A DNA stretch of 64,000 nt from Candidatus Dechloromonas phosphoritropha (GTDB taxonomy: Bacteria; Pseudomonadota; Gammaproteobacteria; Burkholderiales; Rhodocyclaceae): assembly GCA_016722705.1 (NCBI GenBank), contig JADKGN010000001.1:124001-188000 (forward strand). The letters are read 5' to 3'. A program made the position numbers and the translations under genes. The notes beneath the pieces are model-generated. The model searched no databases and had not been told where the DNA came from. It was given only the letters and a program-made list of their open reading frames with translations. Shown piece after piece: positions 27,314-36,256 of this stretch; within the stretch, counting starts at the first letter, position 1, and the number at the start of each line of letters is the position of its first letter.

Positions 27314-29017
27314 ATGAATTTTGCCCTTATCCTCTTCGTGCTGACGGTCGTGACCGGTGTGCTCTATGCGGTCGACGTGCTGAAATTCCGGAAATTGCGT
27401 GAGCGGAAGTACGCGTCCTTTTATGGCTTGACCAGCAAGCCCTTCCTGGCAAACCCCGATGCGAAGTTCTATTTCGCCAGTGAGGCACATCTGCGCGCCA
27501 CGGCGTATCTCGAGTACGGCATGCAGCAGAATGAAGGCTTTGTCGTCATTACCGGGGAATTGGGCACGGGCAAGACGACGATCATTCGCAGGATGCTCGA
27601 TAGTCTCGATCCGGACAAGGTAATCGCGGCGCATCTCGTGAGTGCCCGGGGCGATGCCGACAACACCTTGCGTCTTGTCGGCGCCGCGTTCGGAATTCAC
27701 ACCAAGGGTGTCGAGAAATCCGACGTCCTGCAGTCCCTTGAAGCTTTCCTGATCGGCCTGACAAGTAAGGGCAAGTGCTGCCTGCTGATCGTAGACGAGG
27801 CGCAGAATCTGACTGTCAAGGCCGTCGAGGAATTGCGCACGCTTTCCAACTTTCAGTTCGGCAACCAGCCCCTGCTGCGTAGTTTTCTCGTCGCGCAACC
27901 CGAATTCCGTGAACTCCTGCAAAGTCCCCAATTGACGCAGTTCAGGCAGCGGATCATTGCCTCCTTCCACATCGAGCCGATGAGCGAGGCGGAGATGCGC
28001 GGCTACATCGAGCACCGGCTCAATAGCGCTGGCGCCAAAGGGTGTCCCACCTTCACTCCGGACAGTTTTGCGGCACTATTCAAGGCCACGAGCGGGATTC
28101 CCCGGCGTATCAATTCTCTTTGCGATCATTTGCTGCTGTTTGGCTATCTCAACAACAAGAAGGAATTCAGCGCCAGGGACGTCGAGGAGGTTGCCCGAAA
28201 AGCCACGGATACTCGAGGTTCATCATCGGGCAGGGCACAGAGCATAGAAAGCCGAACCTCCGGATCGGGATCGAAGCCGGCCCCGGCCGATCGGGATCTG
28301 GATGCGCAAGATGAGCACAGTCAAGCCAAGGAGCCGCTGTGGGTGGAATGGGGCGCCAGTTTCTTCCCGGTCATCCTGATTGTCTTCTTTCTGCGCTCCT
28401 TTCTTTTCGAGCCGTTCAAGATCCCCTCGGGATCCATGATTCCGACCTTGCAGATCGGAGACTTCATTCTCGTCAACAAGTTCATCTACGGCATCCGGCT
28501 GCCGGTGATCAACACGAAGATAATCGACATCAGTTCGCCGCAGCGGGGCGACGTGATGGTTTTCCGCTACCCGGAAGACCCGTCGCTCGACTACATCAAG
28601 CGCGTCATCGGGCTGCCGGGCGATACGGTTGCCTATCAGAACAAGCGTCTGAGCATCAACGGTGAGGCCGTCGAAACGACCAAGGTTCTCGACTACCATC
28701 ATCCGGAACGCCTCTACTACTCGGAACAATATGTCGTTAGAATGGGCGATCTTGAGTACAGGTACCTGAACGACAGTGATGCGCCGGTGTTCATCCCCGA
28801 TGCGAGCCGATTTCCGTATAGGGACAATTGCACCTACAACGCGGCCGGTGTCATCTGCAAGGTGCCCGCCGGGCATTACTTCATGATGGGCGATAACCGT
28901 GACAACAGCCGTGACAGTCGATTCTGGGGTTTTGTCCCAGAGCAGAACATTGTGGGCAAGGCATTCTTTATCTGGTTGAACCTGAGCAGTCCCAGCCGGA
29001 TTGGTTCCTTCAAGTAG
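27314..29017 (+). CDS. lepB: Signal peptidase I with an AAA+ ATPase domain nested in its cytoplasmic loop
   Basis: A 567-residue protein in one uninterrupted frame. Residues 1-32 are the usual first membrane segment of betaproteobacterial LepB (MNFALILFVL start). Residues about 33-300 are a complete ExeA/GspA or XrtA-associated AAA+ ATPase: FYGLTSKPF, Walker A GELGTGKTT (81-89), Walker B CLLIVDEAQ (156-164), and GIPRRINSLCD. A Ser/Asp-rich linker (301-337) leads to the rest of LepB: EPLWVEWGASFFPVIL, second membrane segment (348-362), PSGSM with catalytic Ser374, and YIKRVIGLPGD with catalytic Lys429. Normal LepB is about 260-280 residues. LepB topology places the ATPase in the cytoplasm and the protease outside. 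The locus (lepA-lepB-DUF4845-rnc-era) is otherwise standard, so this is the cell's main signal peptidase unless another copy exists. Confidence 0.9.
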   Translation: MNFALILFVLTVVTGVLYAVDVLKFRKLRERKYASFYGLTSKPFLANPDAKFYFASEAHLRATAYLEYGMQQNEGFVVITGELGTGKTTIIRRMLDSLDPDKVIAAHLVSARGDADNTLRLVGAAFGIHTKGVEKSDVLQSLEAFLIGLTSKGKCCLLIVDEAQNLTVKAVEELRTLSNFQFGNQPLLRSFLVAQPEFRELLQSPQLTQFRQRIIASFHIEPMSEAEMRGYIEHRLNSAGAKGCPTFTPDSFAALFKATSGIPRRINSLCDHLLLFGYLNNKKEFSARDVEEVARKATDTRGSSSGRAQSIESRTSGSGSKPAPADRDLDAQDEHSQAKEPLWVEWGASFFPVILIVFFLRSFLFEPFKIPSGSMIPTLQIGDFILVNKFIYGIRLPVINTKIIDISSPQRGDVMVFRYPEDPSLDYIKRVIGLPGDTVAYQNKRLSINGEAVETTKVLDYHHPERLYYSEQYVVRMGDLEYRYLNDSDAPVFIPDASRFPYRDNCTYNAAGVICKVPAGHYFMMGDNRDNSRDSRFWGFVPEQNIVGKAFFIWLNLSSPSRIGSFK

Positions 29018-29025
29018 GAGAAAAA

Positions 29026-29376
29026 ATGAAATATCAACGTGGGGTGGCTCTTTCGGGGCTCATTTTCTGGGGCATCGTGATAATGCTGGTGGCCGTGCTG
29101 GGGATGAAGGTAGTGCCGACAACGATCGAGTATTACAAGATTCTCAAGGATATCAAGGCAACGGTTAACAAGGTGGGTCCTGACGCGACGGTTGCCGACG
29201 TCAGAAAGACTTTCGACAATTTCGCCAATATCGATCAGCTCGACTTCACGCCGGAACAACTTGATATTTCCAAGGATCAAGGCAAGATCGTGGTCTCGTT
29301 CGACTACGACAAGCGTATCCCGTTGTTCGGCAACGTCAGTCTGATGATCAACTACAAAGGTTCGACTGCCGACTGA
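29026..29376 (+). CDS. DUF4845 single-pass membrane protein
   Basis: A 116-residue protein with an N-terminal KYQRGVALSGL segment and one hydrophobic helix (about residues 9-28), then a small extracytoplasmic domain. DUF4845 proteins are encoded between lepB and rnc in many beta- and gammaproteobacteria. Function unknown. Confidence 0.85.
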   Translation: MKYQRGVALSGLIFWGIVIMLVAVLGMKVVPTTIEYYKILKDIKATVNKVGPDATVADVRKTFDNFANIDQLDFTPEQLDISKDQGKIVVSFDYDKRIPLFGNVSLMINYKGSTAD

Positions 29377-29383
29377 GCGCCAG

Positions 29384-30055
29384 GTGATTGACTTGTCGAC
29401 GCTGGCGTCGTCGTTGCGGCATGTCTTCGCCGATCGCGAGTTGCTGCAGACTGCTGTGACACATCGCAGCTTCGGTAACCACAACAACGAGCGGCTCGAA
29501 TTCATTGGTGACGGCGTTCTCAACTGCGTGATCGCCGTTGCACTCTTCAGGCGCTATCCGGATCTGGCTGAGGGCGAACTTTCGCGGTTGCGTGCGACCC
29601 TGGTTTGTCAGGATGCGCTGCACAGGCTGGCCGTCACGCTGAATCTCGGCGGTTACCTGCGTCTGGGCGAGGGCGAACTGAAAAGTGGCGGCAACCAACG
29701 GCCATCAATACTTGCGGATACGCTGGAGGCGCTGATCGGAGCCGTCTATCTCGATGGTGGTTTCGAAGCGGCGCAAGCGGTCATCGCTCGCCTTTACGTC
29801 CCGTTGTTTGACGAACTGACGCCGGGGCAACCGAACAAGGATGCCAAGACATGCCTGCAGGAATGGTTGCAGGGGCGGAAAAAGCCGCTTCCACGCTATC
29901 AACTCATTGCAACCAGCGGCGCGGCTCATGAACAACGCTTCGAGGTCGCCTGCGAAATTGCAAATCCCGCCATGCGCACCATCGGACAGGGTGGCAGCCG
30001 CCGTCTGGCCGAGCAGGCCGCTGCCGACAACGCACTGAAAGCACTCAAGGCATGA
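29384..30055 (+). CDS. rnc: Ribonuclease III
   Basis: Cleaves double-stranded RNA in rRNA maturation. GTG start at 29384; 223 residues. The nuclease signature is ERLEFIGDGVLNCVIA (usual form has GDSVL; here Gly replaces Ser) and the second acidic cluster is DTLEALIGAVYLDGG. A C-terminal dsRNA-binding domain ends GSRRLAEQAAADNALKAL. The stop overlaps the era start by ATGA. Confidence 0.95.
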   Translation: MIDLSTLASSLRHVFADRELLQTAVTHRSFGNHNNERLEFIGDGVLNCVIAVALFRRYPDLAEGELSRLRATLVCQDALHRLAVTLNLGGYLRLGEGELKSGGNQRPSILADTLEALIGAVYLDGGFEAAQAVIARLYVPLFDELTPGQPNKDAKTCLQEWLQGRKKPLPRYQLIATSGAAHEQRFEVACEIANPAMRTIGQGGSRRLAEQAAADNALKALKA

Positions 30056-30936
30056 AGAAGATCCGTTCCGGGTACATTGCCATCGTTGGCCGTCCCAACG
30101 TCGGCAAGTCAACGCTGCTCAACCATCTTGTCGGTGAGAAGATCAGTATCGTCTCGCGCAAGGCGCAAACCACCCGGCACCGAATCACCGGGATCGTCAC
30201 CAACGACGATGCGCAATACGTTTTCGTCGATACGCCTGGCTTCCAGACCAGGTTTGCCAATGCCCTGAACCGGACAATGAATCGCGGCGTGACGCAGACA
30301 CTGAGCGACGTCGATCTGGTGCTCTTCGTCATCGAGGCCGGCCGCTATGACGCCAAGGATCAGGCGGTGGTCAGGTTGTTGCCCAAGGACCGGCCGGTCA
30401 TTCTGGTCATCAACAAGACCGACCAGTTGAAGGATCGAACAGCACTGCTGCCATTCATCGCTCAGGTCTCCGCGGAGCACGATTACGCTGCGGTGGTGCC
30501 GATCAGCGCGACCCGGGGTCGCCAGACCGCGGAACTGCTTGCCGAAGCACGCAAGCATCTGCCCAACGAAGGGTTGATGTTCCCGGAGGACGATCTGACC
30601 GACAAGAGCGAGCGCTTTCTTGCCGCCGAATACGTCCGGGAAAAGGTTTTCCGCCTCGTCGGCGACGAACTGCCCTATGCGACGACGGTCGAGATCGAGA
30701 AATTTGAAATCGAAGGCAATCTGCGGCGGATTTTCGCTGCAATCGTCGTCGACCGCGACAGCCACAAGGCGATCATTATCGGCAAGGGCGGCGAATCGCT
30801 CAAGCGGATCGCCAGTGAGGCCCGTCAGGACATGGAGCGCCTGTTCGGCGGCAAGGTCTATCTCGAGGTGTGGGTCAAGGTCAAATCCGGCTGGAACGAC
30901 GACGAGCGCCTGCTGAAGAGCCTTGGTTACGAATGA
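30052..30936 (+). CDS. era: GTPase Era
   Basis: Essential GTPase for 16S rRNA processing and 30S assembly. 294 residues with G1 GRPNVGKST, G3 DTPGF, G4 NKTDQ, and a C-terminal KH domain (AIIIGKGGESLKRIASEAR). Coupled to rnc and recO by ATGA overlaps on both sides. Confidence 0.97.
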   Translation: MKKIRSGYIAIVGRPNVGKSTLLNHLVGEKISIVSRKAQTTRHRITGIVTNDDAQYVFVDTPGFQTRFANALNRTMNRGVTQTLSDVDLVLFVIEAGRYDAKDQAVVRLLPKDRPVILVINKTDQLKDRTALLPFIAQVSAEHDYAAVVPISATRGRQTAELLAEARKHLPNEGLMFPEDDLTDKSERFLAAEYVREKVFRLVGDELPYATTVEIEKFEIEGNLRRIFAAIVVDRDSHKAIIIGKGGESLKRIASEARQDMERLFGGKVYLEVWVKVKSGWNDDERLLKSLGYE

Positions 30937-31661
30937 ATCTGCGCGGCAAAGTCGATGGCCAGCCAGCCTACGTCTTGCATGCATACCCGTTCCGGGAAAC
31001 CAGTCTCATCGTCGAAGTGTTCTCCCGTGACTTCGGCCGCATGGCGCTGCTGGCACGCGGGGCGCGCCGCCCACGCTCGGCGATTCGCGGCCTGTTGATG
31101 GCGTTTCAGCCTCTTGAACTGGGCTGGGCCGGCAAGGGCGAAGTTCTCACCCTGATGAAGGCCGAATGGCAGGGCGGCCAACCCTTGCTGGCTGGCGCAG
31201 CCCTATTCTGTGGGTATTACCTCAACGAATTGCTGATGCACCTGCTGCCGCGCGAGGATGCCCACGAAAATCTCTTCGAGCGCTACACGGAAATGGTTTC
31301 GCGCCTGGCCGAGGATGCTGGCACCGGGGAGCGCGAGGCCGATCTGCGCCGCTTCGAGAAAGCGCTGTTGCAGGAACTTGGCTACGGACTGACCCTGAAT
31401 CATGACAGCAGCGGCAAGGAAATCATTCCCGCAGCCCATTATACGTACCGCATGGAACAGGGCCCGGTCCGGCTGGAACATGCGGGTGCCGCCACCCAGG
31501 TGGTCAGCGGCAAGACCTTGCTCGATCTTGCGGCCGAGGATTTCTCGGATCCGCGATCGCGCGGCGAGGCCAAGCAACTGATGCGCACGCTGATGGCTTA
31601 TTATCTTGGCGGCAAGGAGCTGGAAACGCGCAGGATATTCAAGGAGTTGCAGGAGTCATGA
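30933..31661 (+). CDS. recO: DNA repair protein RecO
   Basis: Loads RecA onto SSB-coated gaps with RecR. 242 residues starting MNLRGKVDGQPAYVLHAYPF (OB fold), then FETSLIVEVFSRDFGRM-like sequence and a helical C-terminal domain. ATG 30933 overlaps the era stop; an upstream in-frame extension lies inside era and is rejected. The zinc-finger Cys residues of some RecO proteins are absent. Confidence 0.93.
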   Translation: MNLRGKVDGQPAYVLHAYPFRETSLIVEVFSRDFGRMALLARGARRPRSAIRGLLMAFQPLELGWAGKGEVLTLMKAEWQGGQPLLAGAALFCGYYLNELLMHLLPREDAHENLFERYTEMVSRLAEDAGTGEREADLRRFEKALLQELGYGLTLNHDSSGKEIIPAAHYTYRMEQGPVRLEHAGAATQVVSGKTLLDLAAEDFSDPRSRGEAKQLMRTLMAYYLGGKELETRRIFKELQES

Positions 31662-32413
31662 TCGAACTCGGGGTCAATATCGACCATATCGCCACGCTGC
31701 GTCAGGCGCGCCGCACTTACGAACCTGACCCTGTCTGGGCCGCGGTCGAGGCTCATCTCGGCGGTGCCGACGGTATTACAGTTCATCTGCGTGAGGATCG
31801 ACGTCACATTCAGGATGCGGATGTCCGTCGACTGCGCGATCTGACGCAGATCAAGCTCAATCTTGAAATGGCGGCGACCGATGAAATGGTCGGCATTGCC
31901 TGCGCGCTGAAACCGGAAATGGCGATGCTGGTGCCGGAAGGCCGTCATGAGGTGACCACCGAAGGCGGGCTCGATATCCTGGGTCAGGAAGCACGGCTGA
32001 CCGATGTCATTGCCCGTCTCGCTGATGTTGGCATCATGACCAGCGTCTTCATCGATGCCGAGATTCCACAGATCGAGGCGGCGGCACGCATCGGTGCCCG
32101 CGTCTGTGAAATCCACACCGGACCCTACGCCCATGCCTTCCACGCCATGGGCCGCGACTTCGAAGCCCCGGCCGTCGTCGCCGAACTGGGCAAGATCCGT
32201 CAAGCAGGTCAGCGCGTTGGCAAGCTTGGCATGCGCTTCAATGCCGGCCATGCGCTCAATTACTACAACGTCCAGGCGGTCGCCCGGCTGGCCGGGGTGC
32301 GCGAACTGCACATTGGCCACGCCATCGTCAGCCGTGCCGTTTTTGTCGGGTTGCGCGAAGCGGTGCGTGAAATGAAGCAGTTGATGCGCGAAGCCGCCGA
32401 GCGCGGCGAATGA
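31658..32413 (+). CDS. pdxJ: Pyridoxine 5'-phosphate synthase
   Basis: Last step of de novo vitamin B6 synthesis, joining 3-amino-2-oxopropyl phosphate and deoxyxylulose phosphate. The 251-residue product starts MIELGVNIDHIATLRQARR and keeps HLREDRRHI and the glycine-rich NAGHALNYYNV phosphate site. ATGA overlaps with both recO and acpS. Confidence 0.96.
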   Translation: MIELGVNIDHIATLRQARRTYEPDPVWAAVEAHLGGADGITVHLREDRRHIQDADVRRLRDLTQIKLNLEMAATDEMVGIACALKPEMAMLVPEGRHEVTTEGGLDILGQEARLTDVIARLADVGIMTSVFIDAEIPQIEAAARIGARVCEIHTGPYAHAFHAMGRDFEAPAVVAELGKIRQAGQRVGKLGMRFNAGHALNYYNVQAVARLAGVRELHIGHAIVSRAVFVGLREAVREMKQLMREAAERGE

Positions 32414-32787
32414 TCCACGGCATCGGCACCGACATCGTTGCGGTGAAGCGCCTGCAAGGGATGTGGGAGCGGCATGGCGAAAGAGTGCTGGAAAAGCTGC
32501 TCGCGCCGCAAGAACTCGCGGAGTTCGCGGAGGCCGCCGCCAAGGCACGTTTTCTCGCCAAGCGCTTTGCGGCCAAGGAGGCGTTCTGCAAGGCGCTGGG
32601 CACCGGCGTGCGCCCGCCGGCTGTCCTGCCGGCCATTGCCGTCGCTCACGACAAACTTGGCAAGCCCATCCTCGCCTTCCGCGGTCAACTGGCTGAAATG
32701 ATCGAAAACCAGGGACTTTCGGTTCACCTTTCGCTGAGCGATGAGGCGGAATACGCCATCGCCTATGTCATCGTGGAACGCCGATGA
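32410..32787 (+). CDS. acpS: Holo-ACP synthase
   Basis: Transfers phosphopantetheine to AcpP. 125 residues with GIGTDIVAVKRL at the N-terminus and the FLAKRFAAKEAFCKALGTG motif with metal-binding acids. Coupled to pdxJ and nagZ by ATGA overlaps. Confidence 0.96.
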   Translation: MIHGIGTDIVAVKRLQGMWERHGERVLEKLLAPQELAEFAEAAAKARFLAKRFAAKEAFCKALGTGVRPPAVLPAIAVAHDKLGKPILAFRGQLAEMIENQGLSVHLSLSDEAEYAIAYVIVERR

Positions 32788-33800
32788 AACAACTCGCTTT
32801 CGGTCCGCTGATGATCGACATCGCCGGTACCCGACTCGCCGACCTCGATCGTGAGCGCCTCTGCCACCCGCTGGTTGGCGGGATCATCCTGTTCTCCCGG
32901 AACTACGAGAATCCCGAGCAACTGGAAGCACTGACCAGTGAAATCCACGCGCTGCGCAGCCCGTTCCTGATCGCTGTCGATCATGAAGGGGGCAGGGTGC
33001 AGCGCTTTCGCGATGGATTCACCAGGCTGCCAGCGATGGCTACCCTCGGACAACTGTGGGATCGACAACCCGAAGCCGCACGCGACGCAGCCCGCCATGT
33101 GGGCTATGTCCTCGCCGCCGAACTGCGCTCGCGCGGCGTCGATTACTCGTTTACGCCGGTCCTCGACCTCGACTACGGACCGTCGCGGGTCATCGGCGAT
33201 CGCGCCTTGCATCGCCAGCCGGGTGCCGTCATCGCGCTGGCCCGAGCGCTGACCGCCGGCCTGCGTGAGGGCGGGATGGGCAACTGCGGCAAGCATTTCC
33301 CCGGACATGGTTACGTCATTCCCGACTCGCACGTTGAGCTTCCGGTTGATGACCGCAGCCTCGAGGCAATGCAGGACGACCTGCTTCCTTATCGCGAAGT
33401 CAACCTCGACGCGGTAATGGCCGCACACGTAATCTACAACTGTATGGATTGTAATACGGCTGTTTTTTCAAATAGATGGATAGAATATCTAAGAAACAAC
33501 ATTAAATTTAACGGCGTCGTTTTCACGGACGATCTCTCGATGCAAGGCGCCGGAGTGGTCGGTGGCATGCGCGATCGGGTCGATATGGCTTATCGTGCCG
33601 GTTGCGACATGTTGCTCGTGTGCAATTCCCCGGATGCGGTGGGCGAGGTCCTGGCTGACTGGCATCCGGAAGTCGATCCGACCAGAGGCAGGCGGGTCGA
33701 AGCCTTGTTGCCGAAGTTGCCAGCAATGGACTGGCAGGCGCTTCAGTCGGACCCGCGCTATCGCGCGGCGCGGGATGCCATTGGGCGATTGATGACCTGA
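32784..33800 (+). CDS. nagZ: Beta-N-acetylhexosaminidase NagZ
   Basis: Cytoplasmic GH3 enzyme of peptidoglycan recycling. 338 residues; the family signature KHFPGHGYVIPDSHVELPV and the nucleophile Asp in VVFTDDLSMQGAGV are present. Within it, bases 33431-33510 are only about 26% GC in an otherwise GC-rich gene, while still encoding an alignable stretch just before the nucleophile. Confidence 0.95.
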   Translation: MKQLAFGPLMIDIAGTRLADLDRERLCHPLVGGIILFSRNYENPEQLEALTSEIHALRSPFLIAVDHEGGRVQRFRDGFTRLPAMATLGQLWDRQPEAARDAARHVGYVLAAELRSRGVDYSFTPVLDLDYGPSRVIGDRALHRQPGAVIALARALTAGLREGGMGNCGKHFPGHGYVIPDSHVELPVDDRSLEAMQDDLLPYREVNLDAVMAAHVIYNCMDCNTAVFSNRWIEYLRNNIKFNGVVFTDDLSMQGAGVVGGMRDRVDMAYRAGCDMLLVCNSPDAVGEVLADWHPEVDPTRGRRVEALLPKLPAMDWQALQSDPRYRAARDAIGRLMT

Positions 33801-33844
33801 TCCACGAGGGATGTGCCGTCACCGGCAGATCCGGTGCTATAAAT

Positions 33845-33869
33845 AAAAACGGGCAGCCGAAGCCGCCCG
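33845..33869 (-). terminator. Rho-independent terminator of efp
   Basis: On the minus strand CGGGCGGC-TTCG-GCTGCCCG followed by TTTTT, 26 bases after the efp stop. Confidence 0.85.
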
Positions 33870-33894
33870 ATCCACGCAACTCAAAGGTCGCTGA

Positions 33895-34452
33895 TTACTT
33901 GGCGCGGCTCTTGTACTCGTCGGTCCGGGTATCGATCTCGATCTTGTCACCGATGCTGATGAAGGCCGGAACCGGCAATTCGAAGCCAGTGGTCAGGCGC
34001 GCTGGCTTCAATACCTTTCCAGAGGTGTCGCCCTTGACCGCGGGTTCGGTGTAAACGACTTCGCGGACCACGCTGTTCGGCAGTTCGACGGAAATCGCCT
34101 TACCGTCGTAGAAGACCACTTCGCAGGCCAGACCGTCCTCAAGATATTTGAGCGCGTCGACCATGTTTTCCGCTTCAACCTCGAACGGGTTGTACTCGGC
34201 GTCCATGAATACGTACATCGGATCGGCGAAGTAGGAATAAGTTACTTCCTTTTTCTCGAGGACGACCACCTCGAACTTGTCGTCGGCCCTGTAGACCGCT
34301 TCCGAAGCGGCGCCGCTCAAGAGGTTCTTGAGCTTCATCTTGACCACCGACGCATTTCGGCCGGATTTGCTGTACTCGGTCTTCTGAACGACAAGCGGGT
34401 TGGAACCAACCATGATGACGTTTCCTGAGCGGAGTTCCTGTGCGGTTTTCAT
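33895..34452 (-). CDS. efp: Elongation factor P
   Basis: Relieves ribosome stalling at polyproline. The 185-residue protein starts MKTAQELRSGN. The modified loop residue is Arg32 (SKSGRNAS), not Lys, which marks the class rhamnosylated by EarP; the earP gene is directly upstream on the same strand, 37 bases away. Start ATG 34452 chosen by homology. Confidence 0.96.
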   Translation of the reverse strand: MKTAQELRSGNVIMVGSNPLVVQKTEYSKSGRNASVVKMKLKNLLSGAASEAVYRADDKFEVVVLEKKEVTYSYFADPMYVFMDAEYNPFEVEAENMVDALKYLEDGLACEVVFYDGKAISVELPNSVVREVVYTEPAVKGDTSGKVLKPARLTTGFELPVPAFISIGDKIEIDTRTDEYKSRAK

Positions 34453-34489
34453 TCGAAATTTCCAAATGCCGAAAAAAGTAAACTCAGAA

Positions 34490-35581
34490 TTATACCTTGG
34501 TGGCACAGAACTTGACGAGGTCTGTGCACAGGTCGGGGCGCTCGGCAAGACCCTGGCTCCAGCGGCGGGTGTGTGCGGTGATTTCCATCCTCGCCGCGAG
34601 AAAATCCGCCCAGGCGCGACGAAGGTTGTCGGCTGAATTCCATGCCTTGAACAGGTTGACCGCGGCAGTCGCCGCGAGATGGTTCATCCCGGCGGTGTAG
34701 CGCCCGAGAAAGGCATCCAGCTTGACCAGATGGGCGCCGGCTTCCTGGACGTAAGGCTGCCAAACAAACGCCTTGCCGGCCCATTGCGCACGGATGAATG
34801 AATCTTCGCCGCGAACGAAATTGATGTCGCAGCGCCACAGCAATTTATCGTACTCATCGAGCGGCAGAGGGTCGAACGGAATCACGCGCAACTCGCCGAA
34901 CTGCCACGGGCCGTTTCCACCGCAATGCGCCTGGACGGCGGTCAGCGGCTTGCCCGACGCGACATGGACGCGAACCGGACTCGGTGAGCCAGTCATTACC
35001 TCCAGCAGTTCGCCCACCGGGGCGTTGTCGTAACAGAACAGACTGATATCGATGCCCTCGCGAGGAGGGCGGCACTTGGCGGCGGCATCGCGTCTCGCGA
35101 GCAGGTCGTTCTCGCGCAACAGCCCCCCCGTGGCAGCCGAAAAACCCGGAAAGTAGAAATATTTGGTCAGCGGGAGGGTGGGGTGGGGTGAAGCCATGCC
35201 GTGGCAGCCTTCGATCCACGATTCGGCGGAAAGGTATTCGAGATTGATCCAGCAAGGCCCGGTCGCCGCCTGCGCCATCGCCCGCAGGTAGCCTTCCGGA
35301 AGCTTGCAGCCGAAACCCTCGATAATCACCTCGCCGACGCGGTCGACCGCAACATTCCCGGCCCAGCGATGAATTTCGACACCCTGGCAAAGCTGTCTGT
35401 CCTTTGCGACATCGACGGCAGGGCACAGCGGCCGCAGGCTGTCCACGTCGTCGAGCCACAGTCTCACCTGCTTGCCATGTTCCGCAGCCAGTTGCCGGGC
35501 GAGCCGCCAGCAGACGCCGATATCGCCGTGATTGTCGACAACGTGGCAGAAGATGTCCCAATGAAGCTGCATGGGCGGCAT
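34490..35581 (-). CDS. earP: EF-P arginine rhamnosyltransferase EarP
   Basis: Attaches rhamnose from dTDP-rhamnose to Arg32 of EF-P. 363 residues with the N-terminal DNHGDIGVCWRLARQL motif (catalytic Asp16 and Asp20) and the later RGEDSFIRAQWAGK motif. A second ATG three codons in (35572) is an equally good start. It lies upstream of efp on the same strand, and only 15 bases from the divergent glycosylase start. Confidence 0.93.
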   Translation of the reverse strand: MPPMQLHWDIFCHVVDNHGDIGVCWRLARQLAAEHGKQVRLWLDDVDSLRPLCPAVDVAKDRQLCQGVEIHRWAGNVAVDRVGEVIIEGFGCKLPEGYLRAMAQAATGPCWINLEYLSAESWIEGCHGMASPHPTLPLTKYFYFPGFSAATGGLLRENDLLARRDAAAKCRPPREGIDISLFCYDNAPVGELLEVMTGSPSPVRVHVASGKPLTAVQAHCGGNGPWQFGELRVIPFDPLPLDEYDKLLWRCDINFVRGEDSFIRAQWAGKAFVWQPYVQEAGAHLVKLDAFLGRYTAGMNHLAATAAVNLFKAWNSADNLRRAWADFLAARMEITAHTRRWSQGLAERPDLCTDLVKFCATKV

Positions 35582-35596
35582 GCTACCATCGCCGTC

Positions 35597-36244
35597 ATGT
35601 CGTCATTCCGCGATCCGCAGGACTGTATCGCCTGCCCGCGTCTGGCAGAGCACCTCGCCACCATCCGCCGGCGCGATCCGGACTGGCACGCGCTGCCGGT
35701 CCCGGCCTTCGGCCCGCTGGACGCAGAACTGCTCGTGGTCGGGCTCGGTCCGGGCGAAAAGGGAGCCAACCGTACCGGTCGTCCCTTTACGGGTGACGTC
35801 GCCGGTGAATTGCTCTATCCGGCGCTGCACCGCTTCGGCTTCGCCACTGACCCCGCGCCGCTCGGGCCGGACAAACGGGCCAATCCGGCGATGCGGCTGG
35901 TCAACTCCAGGATCACCAATGCCGTGCGCTGCCTGCCACCTGCCAACAAGCCGACGACCGCCGAGATCCACGAATGCAATGGCCACCTCAAGGCAGAGCT
36001 GGCCGCCATGCCGTGCCTTAAGGTCATCGTCGCCCTCGGTACCATTGCCCATCAGGCGGTACTTCGCGCCTACGGCCTCAAGCCGGCAAACTACCGGTTT
36101 GCTCACAATCTCGACCATGTCTTGCCGGATGGCCGCCTGCTGGTCGATAGCTACCACTGCAGCGGCTACAACTGGCGTACGGGGCGCCTGTCGCGAGACA
36201 GCTTTGAAGCCGTCTTCGCCGGTGTCAAGGCGCGACTCGGGTAA
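35597..36244 (+). CDS. Uracil-DNA glycosylase, family 5 (UdgB-like)
   Basis: Removes deaminated bases from DNA. 215 residues with motif A GLGPGEKGANRTGRPFTGD and motif B HCSGYNWRTGRLS, and four cysteines (DCIACPR, RCLPPANK, HECNGHL) placed to bind a 4Fe-4S cluster. ATG 35597 is chosen because the upstream open frame lies antisense in earP. It is 12 bases before uvrC, so base-excision and nucleotide-excision repair genes may share a transcript. Confidence 0.88.
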   Translation: MSSFRDPQDCIACPRLAEHLATIRRRDPDWHALPVPAFGPLDAELLVVGLGPGEKGANRTGRPFTGDVAGELLYPALHRFGFATDPAPLGPDKRANPAMRLVNSRITNAVRCLPPANKPTTAEIHECNGHLKAELAAMPCLKVIVALGTIAHQAVLRAYGLKPANYRFAHNLDHVLPDGRLLVDSYHCSGYNWRTGRLSRDSFEAVFAGVKARLG

Positions 36245-36256
36245 TCCGGAAGCGGC

